In this document: piece after piece, positions 37,919-49,448 of the stretch
How positions within the stretch are numbered: position 1 is the stretch's first letter
Layout of the letters: every line of letters begins with the position of its first letter
Assembly: GCA_003255065.1 (NCBI GenBank)
Contig: QAOA01000289.1
Span: 1,101,805-1,165,804, forward strand
Direction: 5' to 3'
DNA: 64,000 nt
Source of the DNA: Cercis canadensis
Taxonomy: Eukaryota > Streptophyta > Magnoliopsida > Fabales > Fabaceae
The notes under the pieces: generated by a model
The model's input: the letters and a program-made list of their open reading frames with translations, nothing else
What the model was told of the DNA's origin: nothing
Database searches by the model: none
Translations under genes and position numbers: made by a program

Positions 37919-38251
37919 ATGAATAGCATGGTGGTAGTGAAGGTGGGTCTCATACTTTTCCTTATTGGAGCTGCAGCAACAGTTGAGGCTCGCTTTGATC
38001 TGGTGAATGATTTTGGGCTGCTTGTTTCCAAAGCTAATTCAAGAGCAGGGGGGGAGTGCTGTGACAACTGCATTTGCACAAAGTCAAATCCTCCTCAATG
38101 CCAATGCCTTGATTGGAAGGAAACTTGCTACTCAGGCTGTGAATTTTGTATTTGTCGTCTCATATGGCCACCACAGTGCCGCTGCTTTGATGTTACCAGC
38201 TTCTGCTACCCACCTTGCACCTACTCTAAAATTGCTGAATTACCAAACTAG
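37919..38251 (+). CDS. Bowman-Birk type serine protease inhibitor, copy B
   Basis: 110-residue paralogue of copy A, with the same signal peptide, 14 Cys and reactive loops (TKSNPPQ with P1 Lys55; RLIWPPQ with P1 Leu81). It differs from A at three residues: Glu45 to Gly, Thr76 to Phe and Ser102 to Tyr. Thr76 to Phe needs three adjacent base changes (ACC to TTT) and lies two residues before the Cys that opens the second reactive loop. No silent difference exists between the two coding sequences. Expected to be secreted. Expression may differ from A because the upstream region is replaced about 45 bases before the TATA box. Confidence 0.95.
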   Translation: MNSMVVVKVGLILFLIGAAATVEARFDLVNDFGLLVSKANSRAGGECCDNCICTKSNPPQCQCLDWKETCYSGCEFCICRLIWPPQCRCFDVTSFCYPPCTYSKIAELPN

Positions 38252-40040
38252 GATTCAGCAACTTAATTTCAAGAATCAATATGCATGCATGCTACTTATG
38301 TTATATATATATATATATATATATGCTGTAACAAAGCCCTTGAGGCTTTGTTTCTAAGTAAGGAGTGCTAAATAATCCTTAATAAAACCTCCTATCAATC
38401 TATGTTGTATGGCCCTGTGGATTGCTTTCTGCAAATTAATGGGTCATCTTTGTGTACTTCAAGTGTTGTTTTGAAAAAAAATATGTTCACTCATTTTCCC
38501 TGTTCCTTCAAATTGATTCCATGCACTTTCAGTTTCATTCAATAGGAAATTAGAAGAGTATCACCTTCCATGCACCATTTGCCAAAAGCTTCGTTATTTA
38601 TCTTGATTAGTTGTAATCAAACTTATTCTCAAATCTCAACCTGTTACTCTTAAATATCAACAGGTTATTCTCAACAACTTGAGAGCTAAGTAACATTCAT
38701 TACTTGTCATCATTCACATGTAATTAATATCATGTTTATAGAGAAAATTACCATAAAATTCTTATGTACTATAAGAGACACAAAAATATGTGGGATAGAT
38801 ACAAGGTTTTTGTGTCTATAAGATAAATTCTTAGAACATAAGAAATTTTCTGCAATTTTCTTGCACTCTCGAGTATTAATTTTTTTAAAAATTAGAGAAT
38901 ATTTTATATTTTTGTAAGATTTTTTTAAAAGAGAGAGAGAAGAGCCATTTATATTATGTAAAAATATTTGGATAATCTTTATCTACTAAATACATTTATT
39001 TTTGGAAGAAATAAATAACCTACTTCATTTTATCTATAGAGTAGGTTTGAGGAAGAACATATTATAGCCCACGTGGCAAAACAAAAAATAGAAGAAGTTC
39101 CTATCGGAAAGAAATGAGTTAGTGAGTGTGAGTTTGCCCCGACAATTAGCAAGAAAGAAAAAGAAAAAAAAAAATAGAAGAGAGAGACATGAGATATTAA
39201 CGTATGACCGAAACTAAATATTAAAACTATATAAAATAATGGTTTTCGTATCTTTCTCCAGCTAAGATCAAGTGTGATGAGGTGGTTTAAATTTTTTTAT
39301 TAATTTAAAATAATTTTGATTAAATTATTGATAAGGATGCAAATTAATATTTCATACTACTTACAAAGTAACGTGACTCTAAAGTTTACACTATTTTAAA
39401 ATAGTATGATTTTACTTTAAAATAGAGTGATATTTAAAATCATTTTACTTATAAAGTAACATAAATTGTTTTATTTATATCTCTTAAATAAAATAATAAT
39501 AATTATATTATTCATATAAAAAAATTTATACAATACTATAGTCAATTTACTATCTTAGCAACTAGCAAGAAATTAAAAAAAGAAAAAAAGAAAAAAAAGA
39601 GGAGACGTTAAGGTATGGGGCAAACTAGAGAAAATATATAAAACTATATAAAATAATAGTTTCCATATCTTTCTTCGGATAAGATCAACTGCAATATCTC
39701 CTTTTATATTAGATATTTTTTTTTTTTTTAAGGGCTATACCTTACTAATTTAGTTAGAACAAGTTCAATATTTTTGAACTATTCGGATTTAAATGGAACT
39801 ATAATGATAAGAGAGTGTGACAAAAGTAGCAAGACAGACATTAAATGATTTTTTTCAACAATACAATTTCAACCAACATTTAATGGGTACATATTTCATT
39901 TTCTTTTTTTCTACACTTTTTATCAGATTATCTCAGACCATTCCACAAAAAAAAAAAAAAAGAAGATTTTCTCAGTCCCCAAACACGTGTCCTCCACTGG
40001 TTAGACATAAGCCCACATATATACACTATACATTTTTATA

Positions 40041-40081
<41 letters not shown>

Positions 40082-40129
40082 GGAGATTTTGGATGCTCAA
40101 ATAAGGAAATCAAAGATGCCAATATTCCT
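38252..40129. other. 3' flank of BBI-B, non-coding
   Basis: Collinear with unit A flanks, with a TA microsatellite near 38305-38325 and a longer one near 40043-40078. The undisrupted LINE target (AACTAGCAAGAAATTA) is at 39560-39575. No coding sequence seen. Confidence 0.6.
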
Positions 40130-40132
40130 TTA

Positions 40133-40790
<658 letters not shown>

Positions 40791-41445
40791 TTAGTATATG
40801 TGGTTCAGAAGTGATTATAGAACAGCAACTAATAGCAAAAGAAACAAAAGAATATGACTGTTCTATGTACGATTATTTATAATTAATTTAGGAATCATCT
40901 AAAAAACGTTGAGTTGTATTCTCAATTAAAAATTTAAATTTATAATTTATTTAATGATAAAAAACAAAGAATATGAGACCGCAATTTTTAATTGAATCTC
41001 GATGGATGATGTACACGAACACGTGCTTGTCTATATTATATGAATCACGAACGGGAACCAGCAGCATGCACGTCCTGGGGACTGGGGAGGGAGGGGACCA
41101 AGGGAGTCACGTGATATTATTTATATATTAATATCATTTATTGGTTGTGTTTGCCTATAAAAGTTACGTTATTTCACTGAAATATAAAATTATTTAAATT
41201 AATATATCTATAAAAACTCACAAATTTTTTAACCTTATCCTTAGATGCAAGAGTTCTGTCCAAAAGAGTTTAGCCTATTTTCTGTGGAGAATCTACGTAC
41301 GGACAATGAAGAGCATCTAACAAAAACCCATAATGACACAAAATGTTGTTACTTTTTGGCAATTTGAGATTAGTTAAAAAGTTTAAGTGCACGTGACTAA
41401 ACTCATAGTGTGTAAGTACATCTTTGCCCTCCTTCAAAATGTGCC

Positions 41446-41453
41446 TATAACTA
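41446..41453 (+). promoter_or_regulatory. Putative TATA box of third BBI gene
   Basis: TATAACTA 74 bases upstream of the ATG, in the same relative place as the TATAAAAT of copies A and B and within a similar context (GCC before it, GCCCTCA after it). Confidence 0.55.
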
Positions 41454-41519
41454 GCCCTCAAGAATGCCCTAGCCATCCACAACTCAAACATAGAGAAATA
41501 GAGAAATAGAGAGATAAGC

Positions 41520-41888
41520 ATGAATGCCATGGTGGTTTTGAGGGTTGCTCTCATGCTTTTCCTTGTGGGAGTCATAGCAAAGGTTGATGCTCGCTTGGAT
41601 CGTGACGCAGTAGCTGATGCTCGCATGGATCTGATAACCTCGGCAACCAGACCCTTCAATGCTTTTACCATTCTCAATTCCAAGCCCTCAAAGGCGTGCT
41701 GTGATCTGTGCCTGTGCACTAGGTCCATTCCTCCTCAATGCAGGTGTGCAGATATTACTAAAGATAGCTGCCACGCTGGTTGCAAAACCTGCGCTTGCAC
41801 TCGCTCTTTTCCTGCTCAGTGTCGCTGCCTTGATATCACCGATTTCTGCTACCCAGAATGCCGCAGCACCAGCACTGAAGCTCACTAG
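41520..41888 (+). CDS. Bowman-Birk type serine protease inhibitor, copy C (two trypsin-type heads)
   Basis: 122 residues, no intron. Signal peptide about residues 1-24, then a propeptide containing a short internal repeat (DARLD and DARMD). The domain has all 14 Cys (Cys60-Cys61 first). Both reactive loops have Arg at P1 with canonical neighbours: TRSIPPQ (Arg68) and TRSFPAQ (Arg95). It should therefore inhibit two trypsin-like proteases. It is much closer to the canonical legume consensus than copies A and B, and has one more residue between the heads. It lies outside the A/B tandem duplication, just right of its end. Confidence 0.95.
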   Translation: MNAMVVLRVALMLFLVGVIAKVDARLDRDAVADARMDLITSATRPFNAFTILNSKPSKACCDLCLCTRSIPPQCRCADITKDSCHAGCKTCACTRSFPAQCRCLDITDFCYPECRSTSTEAH

Positions 41889-42939
41889 GAACTCACCATA
41901 TTAGCTTCAGCTTTACCTTTACCTTTCTGTGTAAGGGTTTGCTATAAATTAAACCACTGAATAAAAGTTCCTATGTATTATATATGGCCCTGCGGTTTGC
42001 TTTATGCAAACTAAAAGGTCATCTTTATCTACGTAATTACTACTTGTTTGGAAGAAAAGAGCATTCGCATGGTGTTGTATTATCATAGTTTTAATGTCTC
42101 TAATTTGCAGAATTTCATGAAAACATAACTTGTTGCACAAACTCGCATACACTAATTAACAACAACTATTAAAATATTCTACAACTGAGAAATGATACGT
42201 TCAAATGAGTCACCAATGCAATTTCACTACAATAGTTGAACACGTTGTTAAAATTAGGAGGAGTCTGCCTACCACCCTTCCTGATTAGATTTTCTCTAAT
42301 CTATAAAGAACACAATACAACATGGCTGAATCCAATCTCTTAAATCATAGTATAATAACTTTAGATGACTTGACTGTACACTATACATGGCTGATGGCTC
42401 CATTCATATTGAATTTGTGTTTTTGTTTTTTTAGTTTTTTGGTTTTGCTCCAATCATATGGTTAAACTAAAGATATATAGAATTCGGTTTTTTTTTTTTA
42501 AAATTAAAAGACCTCACCTTAAATAGGTGGAGTAAAAATAAATAAACATTTTACTAAAAATTTATAACAGAACGAATTTTTAATTTTAATATAATCACAA
42601 AAATCTCAAAACATTAAATTATTTAATATATGTTAAAATGTATAAAAAAAATTTGAAAAATAAATAATATTTTATTTTGATAAGTTTGAAAACCTCTTGG
42701 AATAAACAATATTGGTTACTTTTAAAGGTGAGAACTAAGCTATTATTGAAAGGGATGGTAATACTATTACTACGTACTTTTTTTTCTTTTTTTTTGCACC
42801 GGAGCCATTTGATTGAAATTTTCTAACACTATAGCCATTAGATGAAGTATTGATAACCGGATGAAAAATAAAGTAGTATTTTAAAATAGGTTAAGATGAT
42901 GTAAACATTTGACAGGTTAAACCAAAGATATATCGAAGT
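41889..42939. other. Intergenic DNA after BBI-C
   Basis: 3'UTR of BBI-C (GGCCCTGCGGTTTGCTTTATGCAAACTAA resembles the 3' flanks of A and B), followed by AT-rich sequence. No gene seen. Confidence 0.5.
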
Positions 42940-43466
42940 TTTAATTATAATTTTGGTTTTTTTTTTATTTTAATAACTTGAATCTTTATATTTTAAAAAT
43001 AAATAATTTGGTCTTTTTATGTTCATAAAATGTGTAATTTTGGTCTTTGTTTTTAAGTTAAAATTTTTTAGATTTATTTCAAAGTGTAAAGTTATCTAAT
43101 TCATAATTCAATCATTCAGATTAAAGAGTTATGTTTTGTGAACTTCCCCATAAAATTTCAACTTGATTTAACCGTGAATGAATCTAAATTTGTGGATAGA
43201 TGAAAACTTTTAGTTCTCATATTTTAGGCTAAGTTCCACCGTTAAATTGAGTTGAAATTTTGTGAGTAAATTCGCAAGACGTAACTCTTCAATCTGAACA
43301 GTGAGATTGTGAATTTGAGAATTTTACACCTTAAACTAAACCTAAAAAATGACGGAAAGACCAAAATTGCACATTTTATAAATATAGATTGGCTAAATTG
43401 TTCTTTAAAATAGAGGAATCAAAAAGTTCAAGTTGTTAAAATAAGATGACTAAAATTATAATTAAG
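42940..43466. mobile_element. Foldback MITE of about 530 bp
   Basis: Left end TTAATTATAATTTTGG and right end CTAAAATTATAATTAA are inverted copies. Pairing continues inward (for example AAATGTGTAATTTTGGTCTT against the inverse of AAGACCAAAATTGCACATTT) almost to the centre. No coding sequence. Flanking duplication not resolved. Confidence 0.75.
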
Positions 43467-43485
43467 CCTATATAGAATGGTAAGG

Positions 43486-43862
43486 GCTATGCTACCACCC
43501 CTTGTGTTACTCCCTTATGTTATACTTCCCCACCCACTGAGAATTATAGTGTGATTTTACTGTCATTGCGAAGATCTTGAAAAAATGAGTCACCCAGTAT
43601 GTGCTAGGACATACAGTTCATTATAAAATGCAAAAACGACATGATATAAGAAAGCGTGCTACAAAATAATTTTTTCAAGTTTACTTTTTGACATACTTTT
43701 TTATATCGTGTCGTTTTTACATTTTATTAAGAACTGTATATTTTGACACATATTATGTGATTTAATTTTTTAAAATCTTTGTAATGACACTAAAATCACA
43801 CAGTAAGTTCCAGTGGGTCCTAGTCAACTAAAGAGAGGTATAGTATAAAATAGTAGCATAAG
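43486..43862. mobile_element. Foldback MITE, family copy 2
   Basis: Begins GGCTATGCTACCACC and ends with its inverse (ATAGTAGCATAAG). Inner blocks (GTGTGATTTTACTGTCATTG; CTAAAATCACACAG) are also inverted copies. Related in sequence and layout to 24240-24590. No coding capacity. Confidence 0.7.
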
Positions 43863-44853
43863 AAGATGATATCTTAACTTTCACCATATAGAATTTGATT
43901 TTTTTCAAAAAAATTAAAGGAGATTGTTATTCTACCTTACCCCAAAATAGGTGGGGTAAAAAGGAATAAATATTTTACTAAGAGTTTGTAGCATAACGAA
44001 CTTTTAATTTTGATACCATCGCAAATATCTTGAAAAATTGAGTCTTCTAATATGTGTCAGAATAATTAATTCTTTATAAAATACATAAATAGATCGAAAA
44101 ATAGATAATATTTTATTTTAAACTTATTAAATTTAAATTCAGTTAATAATTTAAGAATATAATTTATATTGAATGATTTAATTTTTTAAAATATTTGTAA
44201 TAATACAAAAATTAAAAATTAATTCTACTTTAAACTCTACAATTTTTGTTTTGTTTTGTTTTGTTTTTATCCTACCCACCAAAATTAAAGTCATCTTTAG
44301 TTGAAGGTGGATTGTCACATAGAGTCACATTTTTGTCTGCTTCATTGTCTTTGTCAGATCTCAGAACTCAGAAGGACTGGAAACCAAAGGCAAAAGGAGG
44401 GAACCAGCTGGGGGCAGCCTTAGACCCGGAGGTTTGAAAACCTCCTTGAATAAACAATATTGGTTATCTTTAAAATTATTTAAAGGGAACTTTGTGATTG
44501 GTGCTAAACTTTAAAAGAAATGATAGTCCCGATCAAGAAAAAGAAATGATAGTCTGGTTAAATATATGTTTTTTACGGAAGTACATCAAAATTAAATGAA
44601 TGAATACCAAGTAAGCAAAAAGCTCTCGGACATGTTTATGACTCATGTAGGACCCTGATTGGCATTCATATATTGTACTTTCCTTGAGACATCGTTGTCT
44701 CTGGTGCTCTGAAGTGTTCAGAAAATCAAGCCTACCTATCTATATCCACTCGTTCAAATCTTATATTTAGCCATCTGCAATTGCCATCCCTCTTCTGCTG
44801 TTCACAATTCACACAGAGAGATACTATGGAGAGACAAAGAAATTGAGATGGGG

Positions 44854-44935
44854 TTGAATAACATGGTGGTGGTGAAGCTGGCTCTCTTACTTTCTTCACG
44901 GGGGGTCACTCCAATGGGTGATGGGTGATGGGTGA
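44854..44935 (+). pseudogene. Remnant of a fourth BBI gene (signal-peptide part only)
   Basis: The frame from about 44848 reads MGLNNMVVVKLALLLSS, close to MNSMVVVKVGLILFLIG of BBI-A and [17 protein letters not shown] of BBI-C. It then decays through a GATGGGTGATGGGTGATGG repeat into stops. The two-headed Cys domain is absent downstream. The sequence upstream (44740-44850) also resembles a BBI leader. Non-functional. Confidence 0.65.
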
Positions 44936-45439
44936 TGCTTACTTGGACCTACCTATGCAACAAGCTATTTTGGCTTTTCTTACTTACAAATCTCCAGTAT
45001 TAAAAGAAATTAACAAGTCTTCGAAAGTTTTCAAGCAATGCATCACATTATGCAGGTGTATAAAAAGTTTCACCAATAAAAATAAGGGGGAAAAAAAAAA
45101 GAGAGAAAGAAAATTTGAATGCTGCACATGCTTGAAGCATTATGCTTGTTCGTCTACGTAAATATAATCTAAAAGCAATTTCACATACACATTGTTAACT
45201 ACATAAACACAAACAACTCTATACATTGTACAAGGTCAATAAAGGAAGCAAGATAGCAGTTATCAAATGCATAGCTGATTATCTCAACTTTGATGGTGCC
45301 TTGCTGTTTATCCAACCTCTCTTATACAATTGACAGACTTACTTGTTGGATGTATAATCCCTTCCTTCTCCTTCACTTTATTCACAAATATAATAGACAA
45401 CAACTAGTAATCCGAAAAAAAGAAAAAAACGCATACAAA

Positions 45440-45985
45440 AAAATCAGACTGAAGTGGCCAGCATTCAAGCTTCACCATCCTCAAATTTAGTCTCAGGGTC
45501 GCATCATCATAGAGCCTTTCTCCCAAGAAATCATTTCTGCTCACCAAGTAGAAGTTTGTCCCGGATTGCTTGGTTCTTGTATCGTCAAAGTTGACTGCAG
45601 AAGCTATTGTTTCCCATAAAAGTTGAGGCCTTATCAATTTACTCACAGCAGTCAAGATATCTTCAATCAAGTTATCTTTCAACCCGCAAATGATGCTCTT
45701 TGAGCTTCTTGATGGCTTAAGCTAACATGTTAGAAATAGTACTGCAATATTTGCCAACTGAGTCAAGGGAGACCAAAGCCAACAAGCTTGCATTTGCAAG
45801 CATGTCTAATTGAGAAACAAGTACAGATGAGAAAAACCTCACAGGAACATGGTTATCCTTGTAAGAATCAAGAGTATTTGAAAAAGGTGCAAGAGGGTTG
45901 TCTGCTTCAGGTTCAAGGCCTCATCTCTGTCTCTGTTTGAGATCAAAAGCTGCCCAATCAGAAGTTTTATCCTTAATTAGCATAT
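45440..45985 (-). pseudogene. Unidentified broken coding sequence
   Basis: On the minus strand from about 45985 the frame reads DKTSDWAAFDLKQRQ, then a TGA, then a coding-like stretch through RFFSSVLVSQLDMLANASL and SLDSVGKYCSTISNML to a TAA. Another frame takes over near 45715, with GLKDNLIEDILTAVSKLIR, QLLWETIASAVNFDD and NFYLVSRNDFLGE, to about 45440. The composition and continuity look like real protein-coding sequence with one stop and one frameshift. I do not recognise the family. It could be a pseudogene, or exons of a gene with introns I did not resolve. Confidence 0.5.
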
Positions 45986-46934
45986 GATATTTTTCTTAAG
46001 GGAAATTCTATTCAAAATGGTCACATTTCTGCCAAATACCAAAGTAGTAGAGTAGATTGAGCACAAGCCACTTCACTATCTCTCTATCTTACGGACACTA
46101 CTACACAGGATGCCATAATCTGGAGACCTGGTAAGCAACATTTCCAAGTCAGTGACTGTAAAAAACACAAAAAGTGTCAGATGTTGAACAACGTCTTCAT
46201 AAATGGCTCTGCTCATTCTAAGGGAGAATAGGAAACAATGGTATGTGATTAAACATCATATAAAAATACTCTAGTTGAAGGAGAACAGAGAATTTGCTAT
46301 TGTCAGTACTAGAACAGTTTTTCAATGACTGAGATTATAGCAAGAATAGTATAAGTATTATGAAATTGATGTACCCCTTAAACTTTCTCCCAGCTTACTT
46401 CCAATTCCATATTTAGTTAAATAATTCACCTCGATTAATCAGGTAAGTTCTGAAAAATTGAAAATTCTGCTGTTTTAACTAAAAACAAAATGAAGCTACA
46501 ACAGAAGCACGACTTATTTGAGTTTCATGAGAGACCAAAAGTGCTCCAAATGGTCCAAATTCCAATTGATACACGAGCAATAAATTTGAAAGGTTCCCTC
46601 CTAGACATGAAGTAGACAGCAAAAGCATAAAATAAATTTTAGGCTATTATCAATCCCTATGAGCCATATTTTGACATTTTTTCAATTCACACTCAAGCAA
46701 TAAACTTTTTGTGAAATTAAGAAGAGAAATGATAAAGCAGAGTCAAATGTGTGTATTTGGATTTGGATTAGTGTAGTACTTTTGGGTACATCTTGAATGT
46801 TTACGTGAGGTACACACAAAGACACTTCAGAAGTAAATAAGTAACAGATAAATTGAAGATCACCGATTTGAAATATAAAAGCAAAGAAAAATAAATGGAT
46901 GACATGGCTCTCACAAGTTGATATAATCTTCATT

Positions 46935-47942
46935 TCAGATGGACAATCGCTTGGTTATGAAATCCTTCACTTGTGAAATTAACTGTGATGACTGGGGCAA
47001 CTCAGGGAACATGTAAAATGCATGAACCATATTTGGATACTCAATTAGCTGCGCCTCCTTCCCTGATTTCCTTAACCACTCGTAGTACCTCTTCTGCCAA
47101 TCTTGCAACGGGTCGAATCCAGCCACAACCACAAGCGTATCCGGGTAATCCATATCTGAAATATCCACTGCGTTGGGTCCGCTCACGTTAGCCGCCTCGT
47201 GGTCCCGATCCGACCCGTCTGGAAGGAACGCCTTCCAAAGCCAATCCGTCCTAGCCACCGAAACCAACGGCGCCCCCACGAGTCCGGTCTCGGATTCGGT
47301 CCGCTCCACTCCTCCGAAAAACGGCTGAATGGAAACCAACCCGATAACCTTCAGCTCCCGGAGCCTCTCCCGGCAAGCCCGAATCGCCACCTGGTGGGCC
47401 AAGTTTGCACCCGCGCTATCACCCGCCAAGAAGCACTTGGACACGTCAGCAATCTCGGGCAAAACGTCGCGATTTTGGTCAACGTATTTGACGACGTCGA
47501 ACCCGTCGTCGTATGGAGCAGGGTAACGGTGCTCGGGGGTTAGCCGGTAATTAACAGATATTATGATGACAGGAATCCTACGAGAATACCGTCGGCAAAC
47601 GGCGTCGTACGCGAACGAGGCTGGGGACAAGAACGCGAACCCACCACCGTGGAAGAAGAAAATTATGGGGAGTGATGTGGATGTGGTGGCCGTGGGTACG
47701 AAAATCCGGAACCAGAGCTTGCGAATGGGGTCCACATTAACGTCAACGGACTTAACGCCGTTGATGGGGTGTGGGTTAGGTTGGTTTTTGCGGTCGATGA
47801 AGTTAAGGAAACGGCGGTTGACGGTGCCGTTGGAACGGAAAGCGGCGTCAGTGAGGGTGGAAAGGAGGGAAATAGAAATGCGTGTCTTCCATGGAAGATC
47901 CGGTTTCACAGTCTGAGTCTGAGATGATTTGATTTCAGGCAT
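46935..47942 (-). CDS. Carboxylesterase, alpha/beta hydrolase (CXE18-like)
   Basis: Serine hydrolase of the plant carboxylesterase (HSL/GID1-like) family, acting on unidentified ester substrates, probably in the cytosol since there is no signal peptide. 335 residues, intronless. Oxyanion-hole motif HGGGF at residues 98-102. Nucleophile Ser176 in GDSAG, Asp277 in GFDPLQD and His307 in MVHAF complete the triad. The true GID1 gibberellin receptors lack the catalytic His, so this is an enzyme rather than a receptor. The start ATG is the first in frame. The N-terminus ([28 protein letters not shown]) resembles Arabidopsis CXE18. The coding sequence is much more GC-rich than its surroundings. No defect seen. 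Confidence 0.92.
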   Translation of the reverse strand: MPEIKSSQTQTVKPDLPWKTRISISLLSTLTDAAFRSNGTVNRRFLNFIDRKNQPNPHPINGVKSVDVNVDPIRKLWFRIFVPTATTSTSLPIIFFFHGGGFAFLSPASFAYDAVCRRYSRRIPVIIISVNYRLTPEHRYPAPYDDGFDVVKYVDQNRDVLPEIADVSKCFLAGDSAGANLAHQVAIRACRERLRELKVIGLVSIQPFFGGVERTESETGLVGAPLVSVARTDWLWKAFLPDGSDRDHEAANVSGPNAVDISDMDYPDTLVVVAGFDPLQDWQKRYYEWLRKSGKEAQLIEYPNMVHAFYMFPELPQSSQLISQVKDFITKRLSI

Positions 47943-49448
47943 TGTAATCGTAAATTAATCGTTTTCGCTGTGAGAGTGAAGCGGGAAGAGATTAAAAGGG
48001 CGCATGAAGGTTGGCTATGGGTAGAGTAGTTGAGCCATAAAAGTAAATGAGATGACATGACAGAGATGCCACGAATAATATTTTGTGGAATTTAATTGGC
48101 TGTTTCAGGAATGGGGCCCACAGATACCATTATCGTCTTCACATCGTTTCATTCATGCAATGTAAGGAAAGAGTGTTGGTGATGGATAGGTGGGGGCAGT
48201 TGGAAACCTTTAAACAAGGGGAATGGGCTCACCTGTTTTTTCATGCAATTAGGGTTGGATTGTGGCAATCGAATCGAAACCCAGATACATATGTTCATTA
48301 CATGTCATATGGATTTGACTTAACCCAATTCTTAGTTTAATCTCAATAATAGTGGCTTTCTAATTTTAAAATTAAAGTAATTTAGTTCCTCTTTTATAGT
48401 TCTCAACCATTTTGGACAAACTATATTAATGTGGTAAGGTAACCAAAAATCTATATATTAATGTGTTAAGAATTTGATGATGTGACGCTGACAAGTGATT
48501 ATGTGGTAATAACATGACAACATATGATTATACCACATATTTCTCCTGTCATTAAAATTTTATCATGTCAATATGTGAAGGAATGATCATTGAAGTGGGA
48601 CTAAATTTCTCAAATTTGCAAGTAGATAAATTATTTTGCATGAAGCAATTTTACATATTTTCTTCAAATATCTATTCTCCCTTTACAAATTATTTTTCCT
48701 CTCTATATCTTTCTAATTCTAAGAGAAGTTAATTCAAACACACCCTAGGTCATTTCATTTTCATATTTGGTCAAACCATATCATCCCTGCCCAGAAAAGA
48801 AGCACCTTTGTCACTAAGTAAGGATCAATCAAGGCCGAAAAAAACAATCACCAAGTAAGGATGCTCGTTTTATTTTTCGGGAATTCTATGATACTACATG
48901 AGTATGTCATACTACACTGACGTAACAAACATACGTAATTTTTATATTTTATTGAATATAAATATATTTATTTTATTTTCTCAAATAAATTTAAAAATAA
49001 TTAATTTGTACACGTGTCATTTCCATATTGATTAATCTCATGTAGTATAATATATTACATAAATATAAAAAGTATCTAAGAAATCTCCTTTATTTTTTTG
49101 TACAGAAAGTAAATTCCATTTTTTTTTGCTTTGGGCTTTAGCATTTTCCATGGGCCCCGGTCCAACCAAGTCCCAATTAAGGAACAAGGCGGATCAGCCC
49201 AATTCGTATACGGATGGATCGAACCAGTCCGCGAGTTCCTGCAGATCAATTTGGAAGTAAATTTTCGACCCCAAAACCAGAGAAAGAGTTTGGAAACTGG
49301 AAGTAAATTTGTACCAAGGTCCGTATCTGGTTTATTTTCTTTACGGTGAAGGCGAGCACACAGACTCATCATCTGCATCCCCCTCTCTCTGTATCTCTGC
49401 ATTGTCTCTTACGCTCGGAGTTGTGAGGTGAAAGCAGAAGCTGAGGTG
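47943..49448. other. Intergenic region between divergent carboxylesterase and CNOT11 genes
   Basis: Contains both promoters and the CNOT11 5'UTR (a CT-rich stretch near 49360-49410). AT-rich DNA in the middle (about 48340-49070). No gene seen. Confidence 0.5.

Noticed and set aside
49428..49448. Upstream start for CNOT11 at 49428.
   Set aside because: The codon there is GTG, not ATG. The first ATG is at 49449.
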